Source: CAYNFS01 sp964396685
GTDB taxonomy: Bacteria; Patescibacteriota; Doudnabacteria; UBA920; 2-01-FULL-46-14
Reading direction: 5' to 3'
NCBI GenBank assembly: GCA_964396685.1
Contig: CAYNFS010000004.1
Location: forward strand, 1 to 63,639
Length of the DNA stretch: 63,639 bases
Shown here piece after piece: positions 23,940 through 31,553 of the stretch. The position numbers and the translations under genes were made by a program. Positions within the stretch are counted from its first letter, which is position 1. Each line of letters begins with the position of its first letter. The notes beneath the pieces are model-generated. The model did no database searches. It was given only the letters and a program-made list of their open reading frames with translations, and was not told the DNA's origin.

Positions 23940-25004
23940 ATGATGAGAATGATGAAACTAATTATCTTAATCGTCCTCATAAGTTTGCTGGGCTGGTATG
24001 TTTTGTTGCCGGCACTGGTTGTTTTAAGTCTCATCCCTCAATTCTCCACTCCCCCAATCACTTACGTAACGCGTGATCCCAAAGTCTCCACTAGCCCAGA
24101 ATTAGATATTTACAACCCCAAATCCAAACCACGTGCAGTTTTGATAATTTTTCCGGCCGCAAATGAGCAGGGCAAGGATGATACTCGTCTCAGGAGAGTG
24201 GCGGAAATTTTTGCCAGGGCAGGGCTTAAAGTTTACGCGCCAACCCTCAAAAACCTCAACCGCCAAACTTTTCATCCGGAAGTGATGCAAGAAATGAAGC
24301 AGGTCATAAATTATGCCGCAAACAATGACCCGGAAATGCCGCTTGCCGTCTTGAGTTTTAGCATTGGGGTAGGGCCTCTGATGATCACAGCCGCTGACCC
24401 GGAAATCAAAGATAAAATTAATTTATTAGTCGGTTTCGGCGGATATTATGATTTGGCCAATGTTATCGCCTACCATACGACTGGTGAAGCCCCGGATCCC
24501 TTTGGCGCATGGCTTTTTGCCCGCTACTATGCGCAATTTTTACCGAAACCCGATGCCGAGGTTCTTTATCAGATAGCCGACCGGAAATGGCAAGACTTGG
24601 AAGCTCCGGTTGCTGATTTGGAAAAACAATTAGGACCAGACGGCCGGGTTGTCATGACGCTTTTAAACAACCGTGACCCGGAAAAAGTCCAAAGCCTGCT
24701 TGAGGCTCTGCCTCAAGAGCTCAAAAACTTTGGAGCGGCATTTGATTTGAGACCCAATCTTGAAAACTTGCAAACATCGGTTCTTTTGCTGCATAGTAAA
24801 AAAGACAGAATCATCCCGTTTGGGGAGAGTGTAAAATTAACCGAAAGCTTAAAGCAAAGCGACAAACAAGTTGCGTTTCTGCCCTTGGAAGTTTTTGACC
24901 ACGTCAATTTGATCCTGCCCCCGTTGACTGCCGAAAATTTAATCAAAATTTACCTTCCCGACCTCTGGCATCTCTACAAAGCCGCTTATAAAATAATTTA
25001 CTAA
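23940..25004 (+). CDS. Membrane-anchored alpha/beta hydrolase
   Basis: A 354-residue protein with one N-terminal membrane helix (residues 6-32) and an outer hydrolase domain. The elbow is S139-F-S141-I-G143 instead of GxSxG. AVLIIFPAANEQGKDD supplies the oxyanion strand, HSKKDRIIPFGES carries the acid, and FDHVNLI the catalytic His. It is divergent from the metal repressor and about 75 bases from it, but no shared function is evident. The substrate is unknown. Confidence 0.8.
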   Translation: MMRMMKLIILIVLISLLGWYVLLPALVVLSLIPQFSTPPITYVTRDPKVSTSPELDIYNPKSKPRAVLIIFPAANEQGKDDTRLRRVAEIFARAGLKVYAPTLKNLNRQTFHPEVMQEMKQVINYAANNDPEMPLAVLSFSIGVGPLMITAADPEIKDKINLLVGFGGYYDLANVIAYHTTGEAPDPFGAWLFARYYAQFLPKPDAEVLYQIADRKWQDLEAPVADLEKQLGPDGRVVMTLLNNRDPEKVQSLLEALPQELKNFGAAFDLRPNLENLQTSVLLLHSKKDRIIPFGESVKLTESLKQSDKQVAFLPLEVFDHVNLILPPLTAENLIKIYLPDLWHLYKAAYKIIY

Positions 25005-25012
25005 GCTTATCT

Positions 25013-25050
25013 TGTCATTGCGAGCGCAAGCGAAGCAATCTCACAGGACG
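25013..25050. repeat. Dispersed repeat GTCATTGCGAGCG..AAGCAATCT (family C)
   Basis: TTGTCATTGCGAGCGCAAGC followed by GAAGCAATCTC, with inverted GATTGC/GCAATC ends. A related unit lies at 53756-53840. It makes an artificial N-terminal extension of the GNAT frame. Confidence 0.75.
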
Positions 25051-25071
25051 AGCCGAATCGCACAGACAATA

Positions 25072-25452
25072 ATGACAATCAGGCTAGCAACTAAAAAAGA
25101 TTTTTCGTCAATCAAAAAGCTCATCAGCCGCTATCCGAAACAGCTTTTTCAGAAAAATCTCCCCAAACCTTCGGAATTTTTTGTCGCGGAAGAAGCGGGC
25201 CAAATTATCGGCTGCTGTGCCCTGCAAGTTTACTCCAAAAGATTTGCGGAGATTCGAAGCCTGGCCGTGGCCAAACAATATCAAGGCCGGGGGATTGCGA
25301 CTAAACTTATCAAAGCTTGTCTCAAACTCGCCAAAAAGAAAAAAATCTACGAGGTCTTGAGTATCACAAACGCCTTGCGGCTTTTTGAGCGGTTCGGCTT
25401 CAAAACTTTCCACAAGCAAAAATACGCTTTGCTAAAAATAGTCAACCCTTGA
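25072..25452 (+). CDS. GNAT-family N-acetyltransferase
   Basis: 126 residues from MTIRLATKKDF. The longer frame from 25012 translates the family C repeat and is rejected. The acetyl-CoA motif is VAKQYQGRGIATKLI (motif A), preceded by the strand AEIRSLAV. The C-terminus is LFERFGFKTF. It resembles the ArgA/YjaB-like small GNATs; the acceptor is unknown. It is convergent with rtcB, and the two genes overlap by 11 bases. Confidence 0.85.
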   Translation: MTIRLATKKDFSSIKKLISRYPKQLFQKNLPKPSEFFVAEEAGQIIGCCALQVYSKRFAEIRSLAVAKQYQGRGIATKLIKACLKLAKKKKIYEVLSITNALRLFERFGFKTFHKQKYALLKIVNP

Positions 25453-26839
25453 CGACGGCCACGGGCTTAAGCGATACAACTTTTTTGGCGATTCCGGCGC
25501 GATCCACGACATCTACCACCTCGTGGACGTCTTTGTAAGCTTGGGGCGCTTCTTCGGCAAGCCCCTTGACAGAGCCGGCTTCTATAAAAGTTCCGGATTT
25601 TTCCAGTTCGATTTTTAACTGCCTGCCGTTTATTTCCCGAATTGCGCGAGACCTAGACATCTGACGGCCTGCGCCGTGACAAGTTGAGCCGAAAGACTTC
25701 TGCATTGCGCCTTCGCTCCCGACCAAAACATAAGATGCCGTGCCCATACTGCCGGGAATAAGCACCGGCTGGCCGGGGAAAGCGCGGGTTGCGCCCTTGC
25801 GGTGAATAACCAGTTTTTTTTGAATTCCACCAATCGCATAAGTTTCTATCTTGGCAATATTGTGGGAAACATCATAAAGAATTTTTAAGCCCGCCCCAAA
25901 AACTTTTTGCCAAACCCCTCTGACCTGATGCGTAATCAACTGCCGGTTAGTCCAAGCAAAATTGGCCGCTGCACTCATCGCCGCAAAATAGGCCTGCCCC
26001 TCGGGCGAGGTAAAAGGCACACAGGAAAGCTCGCGGTCGGGAAGCACAATCTTGTAGTCGCTTAATTTATTAAGCATCTGCCTAATATAATCCGTTGCGA
26101 CCTGGTGGCCCAGGCCGCGCGAGCCGCAGTGTATTAAAATAGTAATTTGCCCCACAGAAAGACCGAATTTTTTGGCCAGCTCTTCATCAAAAATCTGCTC
26201 TACCCGCCCGACCTCCACGAAATGATTGCCTGCCCCCATGGTACCAAGCTGATCCCTCCCGCGATTTTTGGCGTGCTCGGAAACTGCCGCAGGATCGGCT
26301 TCCGCAAGTCCGCCTTGCGATTCAATTTGGGACAAATCTTCGCTCTTGGCATATCCTTTTTCCAAAGCCCATTTAACCCCGGTCTTTAGGACCCGGTCAA
26401 GTTCGGCATTGGTCAGTTTGAGCTGCCCTCCCCGTCCCACCCCCGAAGGCACTGCTTTGTATAATTCTTTGGCCAGCCTGGGCAAGGCCTCTTTGATATC
26501 ATCAAAATTAAGGTCTGAAACCAGAAGTCTGACGCCGCAGTTAATATCGTACCCGATTCCTCCGGGAGAAATCACCCCGTCCTCCACCCGCATGGCCGCC
26601 ACCCCGCCAATCGGGAAACCGTAACCCTCATGCGCATCAGGCATGGCGAGGGCGTAACCCTCAATCCCGGGCAGGCTCGCAACATTTACCAATTGCTCCA
26701 AAGACTTATCTTCCAGAAGCTTGGGTAGCATTTGCGACGTCGCATACACGCGCGCCGGCACCCGCATATCAGAGCGAAAGCTCTTTGGAATCTCCCAGAG
26801 ATAATCATTAATTTTTTTTAAATTACCCCGTGGTCTCAT
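25442..26839 (-). CDS. rtcB: RNA-splicing ligase RtcB
   Basis: A 465-residue GTP-dependent RNA ligase joining 2',3'-cyclic phosphate (or 3'-phosphate) to 5'-OH ends in RNA repair or tRNA ligation. PDAHEGYGFPIGG at 67-79, Mn-binding D98-x-N-C101 in GGIGYDINCGVRLL, GAGNHFVEV and HCGSRGLGHQ with metal His, and the guanylylated His in CHGAGRQMSR. Full length. It is preceded by the archease gene with a palindromic element in the 77-base gap; the two are likely co-transcribed. Confidence 0.96.
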   Translation of the reverse strand: MRPRGNLKKINDYLWEIPKSFRSDMRVPARVYATSQMLPKLLEDKSLEQLVNVASLPGIEGYALAMPDAHEGYGFPIGGVAAMRVEDGVISPGGIGYDINCGVRLLVSDLNFDDIKEALPRLAKELYKAVPSGVGRGGQLKLTNAELDRVLKTGVKWALEKGYAKSEDLSQIESQGGLAEADPAAVSEHAKNRGRDQLGTMGAGNHFVEVGRVEQIFDEELAKKFGLSVGQITILIHCGSRGLGHQVATDYIRQMLNKLSDYKIVLPDRELSCVPFTSPEGQAYFAAMSAAANFAWTNRQLITHQVRGVWQKVFGAGLKILYDVSHNIAKIETYAIGGIQKKLVIHRKGATRAFPGQPVLIPGSMGTASYVLVGSEGAMQKSFGSTCHGAGRQMSRSRAIREINGRQLKIELEKSGTFIEAGSVKGLAEEAPQAYKDVHEVVDVVDRAGIAKKVVSLKPVAVVKG

Positions 26840-26850
26840 ACTCTTTATTT

Positions 26851-26911
26851 GTCATTCCGGCCTCCGAGCCGGAATCCAGGATTATAGATGCTGAATCAAG
26901 TTCAGCATGAC
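26851..26911. repeat. Intergenic palindromic element (family A) between archease and rtcB
   Basis: Starts GTCATTCCGG and ends CAGCATGAC. Contains CCGGCCTCCGAGCCGG and a GCTGAATC/TTCAGC hairpin. Same termini as the 6132-6202 element. Confidence 0.8.
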
Positions 26912-26916
26912 AATTC

Positions 26917-27339
26917 TTAAATGTCGAAGACAATCACAGTCTCATAGTTTCCTTGCTCGTTTTTGACGATGTTTGCTTCATGATATGTCACCGACTTGAT
27001 ATCCTCCTCAAATCCCTCTTCGCCCACGCTTTTGCCGAAAATCTTAGCAGTAAGCTCCTGCTCCTCGAGTTTTTCAAATTCTGCTTTGCAAAATAAAGCC
27101 CGCCGCTCATGCGTAAGAGTCAAAACCTCGGAAAGAAAATCTATCAAAAGGGCGGTTGCATCAGGCGAGGAAATTTTAATTTCGGCTTGTTCGGTCAATC
27201 CTTCGATGCTCCGGCAAAATCCCGGCTTCAAAATCTCGTTCATGCCAAAAAGCGCAGAGGTAAAAAGCTCGGCCAAACTTCCGCCATTTGCTTTCAATCT
27301 AACATCTGCCGTATGCGGCACAATCTCAAATCCATTCAT
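26917..27339 (-). CDS. Archease (RtcB activator)
   Basis: A 140-residue archease. N-terminal FEIVPHTADVRLKANGGSLAELF, central TALLIDFLSEVLTL and terminal YETVIVFDI match the family. Archease speeds RtcB guanylylation and broadens its nucleotide use; residues D12 and the C-terminal Asp bind Ca/Mg. It is upstream of rtcB on the same strand. A -10 box (TAGAAT) ends nine bases before its ATG, so its mRNA has almost no leader. Confidence 0.93.
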   Translation of the reverse strand: MNGFEIVPHTADVRLKANGGSLAELFTSALFGMNEILKPGFCRSIEGLTEQAEIKISSPDATALLIDFLSEVLTLTHERRALFCKAEFEKLEEQELTAKIFGKSVGEEGFEEDIKSVTYHEANIVKNEQGNYETVIVFDI

Positions 27340-27348
27340 CCTAAAATT

Positions 27349-27354
27349 ATTCTA
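27349..27354 (-). promoter_or_regulatory. -10 box of the archease-rtcB unit
   Basis: TGG-TAGAAT (extended -10) nine bases before the ATG at 27339. A 26-bp palindrome lies about 67 bases upstream. Confidence 0.5.
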
Positions 27355-27420
27355 CCAGATTTAGGGCAAACTTGTCTTACTCACAAGTAAGAAACCTTCG
27401 ACTGGGATCATGGCATCGTG

Positions 27421-27446
27421 TTGAACAATTCGCGCGAATTGTTCAA
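27421..27446. promoter_or_regulatory. 26-bp perfect palindrome, downstream copy
   Basis: Half-site TTGAACAATTCGC with its exact complement. It differs from the palindrome at 27758-27783 at only one position per half. It lies between the ArsR-like gene and the archease promoter, so it may be a second operator. Confidence 0.7.
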
Positions 27447-27465
27447 CAAATTTGGGAAAAAAAAA

Positions 27466-27729
27466 CTATAAAAAAAGACTAATGGTTTCTCTTAAGTCCC
27501 TGGGCATTTTTTGGTTGAAGCTGTAATAAACATGCCCGTCCTTGCCGACATTCTCCAGTATGTCCAGATTGTGAAGCAAAATTAGATGTTTAGAAGTCCC
27601 TTTGAAAGAAATGTCAATTTCCGCGGCGATATCGGCCACCGTCATAGGAGACCGCACGGCTAAAAGTTTGACAATCTTCAATCGATTAATATTGGCCAAA
27701 GCCTTAAAGATTTGTGTCCAGCGCTTCAT
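27466..27729 (-). CDS. ArsR-like winged-helix regulator
   Basis: 87 residues from MKRWTQIFKAL (27729). The longer frame would translate the palindrome and the -10 box. The fold is ArsR-type: ANINRLKIVKLLAVRSPMTV, ADIAAEIDISFKGTSKHLIL, and wing VGKDGHVYYSF. No Cys or His cluster is visible, so it probably senses something other than a thiophilic metal. Perfect 26-bp palindromes on both sides are the obvious operators. The upstream one covers its own -35 box, indicating autorepression. Confidence 0.82.
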   Translation of the reverse strand: MKRWTQIFKALANINRLKIVKLLAVRSPMTVADIAAEIDISFKGTSKHLILLHNLDILENVGKDGHVYYSFNQKMPRDLRETISLFL

Positions 27730-27735
27730 ATTCCC

Positions 27736-27783
27736 ATCATAGCATATTCCCCACGCCTTGTACAATTCGCGCGAATTGTACAA
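27736..27783 (-). promoter_or_regulatory. Autoregulated leaderless promoter with 26-bp palindrome
   Basis: The palindrome (27758-27783, half-site TTGTACAATTCGC) contains the -35 box TTGTAC (27765-27760). TATGAT (27741-27736) follows after 18 bases and ends six bases before the ATG. Confidence 0.7.
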
Positions 27784-27895
27784 CACGGTAATAGGGGCTT
27801 CTGGGGCTCAAAAAACTGGACAGCCTCCTGCGGACACATTGCGAAGGCAACCAGAAACAAGCTTAGTTAGATTCAAATCTGATATTCTTTAACGA

Positions 27896-27960
27896 TGTTA
27901 CCCTTATAGCACGAGCTTTCAGGAAGTCACGTTCCAAAATAGTCCTTCGGCTATTTGACA
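27896..27960. repeat. Left part of an interrupted repeat (ATPase-promoter type)
   Basis: Similar to 29901-29965 over its whole length (TTATAGCACGAG, TTTCAGG, AGTC, CCAAAAT, TTCGGCTATTTGACA). It ends in ATTTGACA (27953-27960), exactly where the toxin-antitoxin cassette begins. Confidence 0.8.
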
Positions 27961-28015
27961 GGCATTAATTTATTTGTTAGCATCAAGTCATACTTAGTAA
28001 TATCTATATTCCGCC

Positions 28016-28312
28016 ATGAGAACTACCCAAACCATGACTATTTCCCTCCCTCCGGGGATGGTAAAAGAATTTGAGAAAATCCGCAGAGCAGAAAATCGAA
28101 CCCGCTCCGAGCTGGTGCGGGAAGCTTTGCGCTATTATATCGAAAGACGCTACCCAATTGTGGAGCCTACCAAAGCGGAACTCAAGGCCATTCGTCGAGG
28201 ACGGGCCGAAATACAACGGGGCAATTATGTAACCCTTGAAAAACTCATAAATGACTTGGCGGCTTCAGGTCGCAAAGCGAGCGCAAAAAGCTCTCGCAAA
28301 GCTCCCCGTTAA
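28016..28312 (+). CDS. Ribbon-helix-helix antitoxin
   Basis: A 98-residue protein. The N-terminal RHH (TMTISLPPGMVKEFEKIRRA, NRTRSELVREALRYYIERR) is the CopG/ParD-type DNA-binding dimer. The C-terminal half, Arg/Ala/Ser-rich, would wrap the toxin. It overlaps the toxin gene by 62 bases, typical of tightly coupled type II pairs. It should repress its own promoter. Confidence 0.88.
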   Translation: MRTTQTMTISLPPGMVKEFEKIRRAENRTRSELVREALRYYIERRYPIVEPTKAELKAIRRGRAEIQRGNYVTLEKLINDLAASGRKASAKSSRKAPR

Positions 28313-28508
28313 AGATCGGCAAAGAATCCTCTTGGCGGTTGCCGAGATGCGCAGTAATCCTTTCTCGGGAGATATTGCTCGTCTAAAGTTCGAGCGCACC
28401 GCTTGGCGTCGCAGAGTTGGCAGCTATCGTATCTTTTTTGATGTTTACCCAGATCGCTTTATTGTTGACATTGTAGAGATCACTCGCCGCACCTCTTCAA
28501 CTTACTAA
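28251..28508 (+). CDS. RelE/ParE-family toxin
   Basis: An 85-residue RelE/ParE fold: MTWRLQVAKRAQKALAKLP, DRQRILLAVAEMRSNPFSGD, LKFERTAWRRRVGSYRIFF, DIVEITRRTSSTY. The basic residues and C-terminal Arg cluster suit an mRNA-cleaving RelE-like enzyme acting on the ribosome, but ParE-type gyrase inhibition cannot be excluded. It is encoded behind the RHH antitoxin and followed by its own terminator, so the cassette is self-contained. Confidence 0.88.
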   Translation: MTWRLQVAKRAQKALAKLPVKDRQRILLAVAEMRSNPFSGDIARLKFERTAWRRRVGSYRIFFDVYPDRFIVDIVEITRRTSSTY

Positions 28509-28531
28509 CTAAATCCTTCTTAAAACAGCAG

Positions 28532-28553
28532 CTGCCAAATCGGCAGTTTTTTT
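28532..28553 (+). terminator. Terminator of the toxin-antitoxin cassette
   Basis: CTGCC-AAATC-GGCAG hairpin followed by seven T. Confidence 0.8.
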
Positions 28554-28566
28554 GCTTAACGAACAT

Positions 28567-28658
28567 ATTTGACAATTTTGCCGAAATCTGCAATAATCGG
28601 GCGCTGCAACTTGATTTCAAACCCAAAATTCTGCGCCGAAATTTTGGGCTCACAAATT
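28567..28658. repeat. Right part of the interrupted repeat
   Basis: Starts with a second ATTTGACA (28567-28574) and continues ATTTTGCCGAAATCTGCAAT and beyond, nearly identical to 29958-30045. It includes the 3' end of the ATPase gene. Confidence 0.85.
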
Positions 28659-29900
28659 TACAAACAATACATCGTAAAAGGGAATAAATTCGACCCTCGT
28701 GCCATTCAAATTTTCCCGCTTTCTTTCCCCTAAATAAACAATATAGGCTCTTGCCGGGTGATATTTAGAGATAAAATTCCGCATGGAGCGAGGAATTCCG
28801 GCTCCCCCGCGGGACTGGAATTTGACCTCAAGGGGAGTAATTTCCTTTCCTGTCTCAATCACGAAATCCACCTCCGCCCGATCTTTTGTGCGCCAGAAAT
28901 GCAAATCCGTCGCGGTATTGGCAATTTTTTGGAAAAGTACAAGAAATACGAAATTTTGAAAGAGAAACCCGGCTCGGCTGCCGGTAAGCTCCCGGCCAAA
29001 ATTGCCGGCAACATAATTGCAAAGTCCCAAATCATCAAAATAGTAAATTGGGGCGCGGGTCAATTCCTTGCGTACATTTCTGAAAAAAGGTGTTAATTTT
29101 TTCAAAATAAATGTTTTTTCCAAATACCAAAGATAATGCTTAACCGTTTTGACGCTAAGTCCTAAAGTCGCGGAAATTTCTGAAAGAGTCACCAGGTTTC
29201 CGATCTGGTCAGCCAGAATCTTCACTAAATGCGTGAAAGCTTCGGTTTTTTCTATCTTCAGTAAATACGCGATATCCTTCTCAAGATAACTTTGGTAAAT
29301 CTCGCTCATGATGTTCTGTTTTTCCCCGACCGAGTCAGCCGTGACCACCGCCGGATAGCCGCCAAATTGCAAGTACTCATCCAGTAGTTTTTTGGCTTTT
29401 GGCTCTTCTATCTGGAAAAAGCGGGGGAGGATGTTTTCGTAACGATAATTGGTTTTATAATTCACAAATTCCTGGAAAGTCAAAGTTGTGAGTTCAAAAA
29501 TTCTTTTGCGCCCGGCCAAGGACTCATGGATTTGTTCCTTGAGTTCCAAACTGCCCGAACCGGAAACAATGAACTTATACGGCAAATCAAGATCGTAGAG
29601 GCCTTTCAAAAAAATTCCGGCGTTTGGCACCCGTTGGATTTCGTCAATGAATACAAAGCCCTTGCTCCGGCCTATCTCTAATTCAATTTTCTGCAATAAA
29701 GTTTCTTGGGAAGCAAAAAACGGCAAATGGGACTGGATGTCCAGATTGAGAAAAAGAGTTTTTTTGCCCTCCTGCCGAAGCTGGTTTTCCAGCAATTTCA
29801 TCAAAGTAGTCTTGCCGGCCTGCCTGGGCCCGGTAATCAAGGTGATTTCTTTGCGGGAAAGATGGGACTGAAGCGGTTTAAACAAATGCCTTTTGATCAT
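28650..29900 (-). CDS. AAA ATPase with DUF4143 domain
   Basis: A 416-residue protein. Walker A GPRQAGKTT at 24-32, Walker B FVFIDEIQ at about 81-88, sensor region KFIVSGSGSLELK, then a winged-helix segment (NLVTLSEISATLGLSVKTVKHYL). The C-terminal DUF4143 domain has the restriction-like core RTKDRAEVDFVIETGKEITPLEVKF. The family is abundant in Patescibacteria and archaea, often in several copies, with unclear function. It is flanked by direct repeats. A strong promoter ends six bases before the ATG. Confidence 0.9.
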   Translation of the reverse strand: MIKRHLFKPLQSHLSRKEITLITGPRQAGKTTLMKLLENQLRQEGKKTLFLNLDIQSHLPFFASQETLLQKIELEIGRSKGFVFIDEIQRVPNAGIFLKGLYDLDLPYKFIVSGSGSLELKEQIHESLAGRKRIFELTTLTFQEFVNYKTNYRYENILPRFFQIEEPKAKKLLDEYLQFGGYPAVVTADSVGEKQNIMSEIYQSYLEKDIAYLLKIEKTEAFTHLVKILADQIGNLVTLSEISATLGLSVKTVKHYLWYLEKTFILKKLTPFFRNVRKELTRAPIYYFDDLGLCNYVAGNFGRELTGSRAGFLFQNFVFLVLFQKIANTATDLHFWRTKDRAEVDFVIETGKEITPLEVKFQSRGGAGIPRSMRNFISKYHPARAYIVYLGERKRENLNGTRVEFIPFYDVLFVNL

Positions 29901-30045
29901 ATTGCCATTATAGCACGAGTTTTCAGGGAGTCAAGTCCCAAAATGGTCCATTCGGCTATTTGACAATTTTGCCGAAATCTGCAATAATCGGGCGTTGCAA
30001 CTTGATTTCAAACTCAGATTTTTGCGCCGATTTTTCGGCTCAAAA
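29901..30045. repeat. Uninterrupted copy of the ATPase-flanking repeat
   Basis: Contains in one piece what 27896-27960 and 28567-28658 hold separately, joined through a single ATTTGACA (29958-29965). It is in direct orientation to the split copy, and the two bracket the ATPase gene. Confidence 0.85.
29907..29934 (-). promoter_or_regulatory. Leaderless promoter of the DUF4143 ATPase
   Basis: Minus strand TTGACT (29934-29929), 16 bases, TATAAT (29912-29907), then six bases to the ATG. Confidence 0.7.
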
Positions 30046-30190
30046 ATTTGGGCTGTGAGTATCTCGCAGTTCCAACGCTCTTTGGCAGTATCAAAGAGGA
30101 ATTTCAATTTCAACTAGGATCACTTGCTCCTCTTTTTGCATTGGTCACAAAAACCAGTGGAAGGAGTGGGTGGAAAGGAAAAGGTAGAAT

Positions 30191-31552
30191 ATGGCACATG
30201 AAATTAGCCTCATAGTTGACCCGCCGCAATTAGTAGCTGGCGGAAAATTCTGTGAGGTACGGCTGAAGGCAACTGTGGTGAAGAAGACCAAAAGCGGCGC
30301 AGGAGAAAAAACTGTCGCCGCCAAAGGCACTCTTCAATTCCGCAAAGACGACCAACCAATAATGGAGGGGCCAGTCGATGATAACGGAGTTTTCACTCAT
30401 CGCCTGGAAATCCCTCTCCAAAACGACCAGCAGTCAGTGCGCTTTGATGCAACTTTCCGGTCCCAAGCCGGCGAAGTTGCACACGCACCCTACCAACGCA
30501 TCACCATTCCACCCACCCATCGCGATCGCAGGGACAAAGATCGCAGGCAGGATTGGGAGAGAGTGAGCTACAAGCTCGAACTCAGACACTCTCTCAATCC
30601 GAACGGCGCTGACGAGTACACACTCACCGCAGACGTAACGCTCACTGCGCACGAGCGACGCGGCGAGAAAGACACTCGCGATGTCGCCGTCCCTGGCGCA
30701 ACCATCAAAATTTCCCTCAACGGCAAGGTAGCCAGCACCGGTATCACAGACGGCGCTGGAAAAACCCTTTTCCACTCGGTGCTCAGGGCCAGGGAGGTAG
30801 AGGAAACCTTCTTCATGGTCGCAACGGCCGAAATTGATGGTAAAACCGTTACCGCATCAAGCACCGAAACCGTGAAGGTACCGGCGAAAAGGAGAACGAA
30901 CCAAGAACACAGCTACCATAAGCTCTCCCTCCATGTAATGCGTCAACAGGCCGGCGAGAATCAGTATCGCTACCTGCTCAAAGCCACCTTCCTCAAAGTG
31001 GAGCGGAGAGGCGATGAGACGAAAGAGCATCCTGTTAGGGACACCCCTGTTGTCTTCACGGTCAACTCGCAGGAGCTCTCTTACGGCGACAAGTTGCCAA
31101 CAACCGATGCGACCGGCGAAGCTTTTCTGCAGACCGGAGTCTACGACTCGCTCGACCAGGAACAAGCGATGTATTTTCTGGCCAAGACGGTCGTGGTTGA
31201 CAAGCCGGTGGTATCGCAGACTTTTATTGACAAGCTGCCGGCCCTAGCAAAACCAGTGCCTGCAGTCGCTGCCAATCTCTGGCTCGTCTGCCGCGGCAAC
31301 GCAGCCGAAGTAACCCTCTTTGACAAAGACGGGAAACCCTGCGCCGCGCCGCTCACCATCATCCCGCACGTGACCAATGTAGCAATTCATGACAATTCTG
31401 GGAAAGAAATCACCGCCTGGCCCGTGAATGTTCCGGCCAGCGTTTCGGTGTTTTTCTTCTTCCACGAGGAGGCCAAGAGATTCTCCGCCACTTTCGCCAG
31501 CGGCGGAGCCTCAAAGACCGGGATTATCTACCCGGAGAAAAGGAGCAAGTAA
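30191..31552 (+). CDS. Three-repeat Ig-like (Big-type) protein without signal peptide
   Basis: A 453-residue beta-rich protein with a purine-rich ribosome site before the ATG (AAAAGGTAG). Three tandem units of about 115 residues start near ISLIVDPPQ (5), YKLELRHSLNPNGADEYTLT (125) and YHKLSLHVMRQQAGENQYRY (242). Each continues with a D-T-P/V-P-G..V.F/I..N core and a T(D/T)..G.A..H strand, as in bacterial Ig-like group 1 domains. There is no signal peptide or anchor, although the family is usually extracellular. It is followed after one base by the large transglycosylase gene. Its G+C is clearly higher than in neighbours, suggesting transfer. Confidence 0.65.
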   Translation: MAHEISLIVDPPQLVAGGKFCEVRLKATVVKKTKSGAGEKTVAAKGTLQFRKDDQPIMEGPVDDNGVFTHRLEIPLQNDQQSVRFDATFRSQAGEVAHAPYQRITIPPTHRDRRDKDRRQDWERVSYKLELRHSLNPNGADEYTLTADVTLTAHERRGEKDTRDVAVPGATIKISLNGKVASTGITDGAGKTLFHSVLRAREVEETFFMVATAEIDGKTVTASSTETVKVPAKRRTNQEHSYHKLSLHVMRQQAGENQYRYLLKATFLKVERRGDETKEHPVRDTPVVFTVNSQELSYGDKLPTTDATGEAFLQTGVYDSLDQEQAMYFLAKTVVVDKPVVSQTFIDKLPALAKPVPAVAANLWLVCRGNAAEVTLFDKDGKPCAAPLTIIPHVTNVAIHDNSGKEITAWPVNVPASVSVFFFFHEEAKRFSATFASGGASKTGIIYPEKRSK

Positions 31553-31553
31553 C

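Noticed and set aside
25012..25071. N-terminal extension of the GNAT protein
   Set aside because: The extra 20 codons translate a dispersed repeat (family C); the conserved start is at 25072. The same applies to 53746-53784 of Nudix 1.
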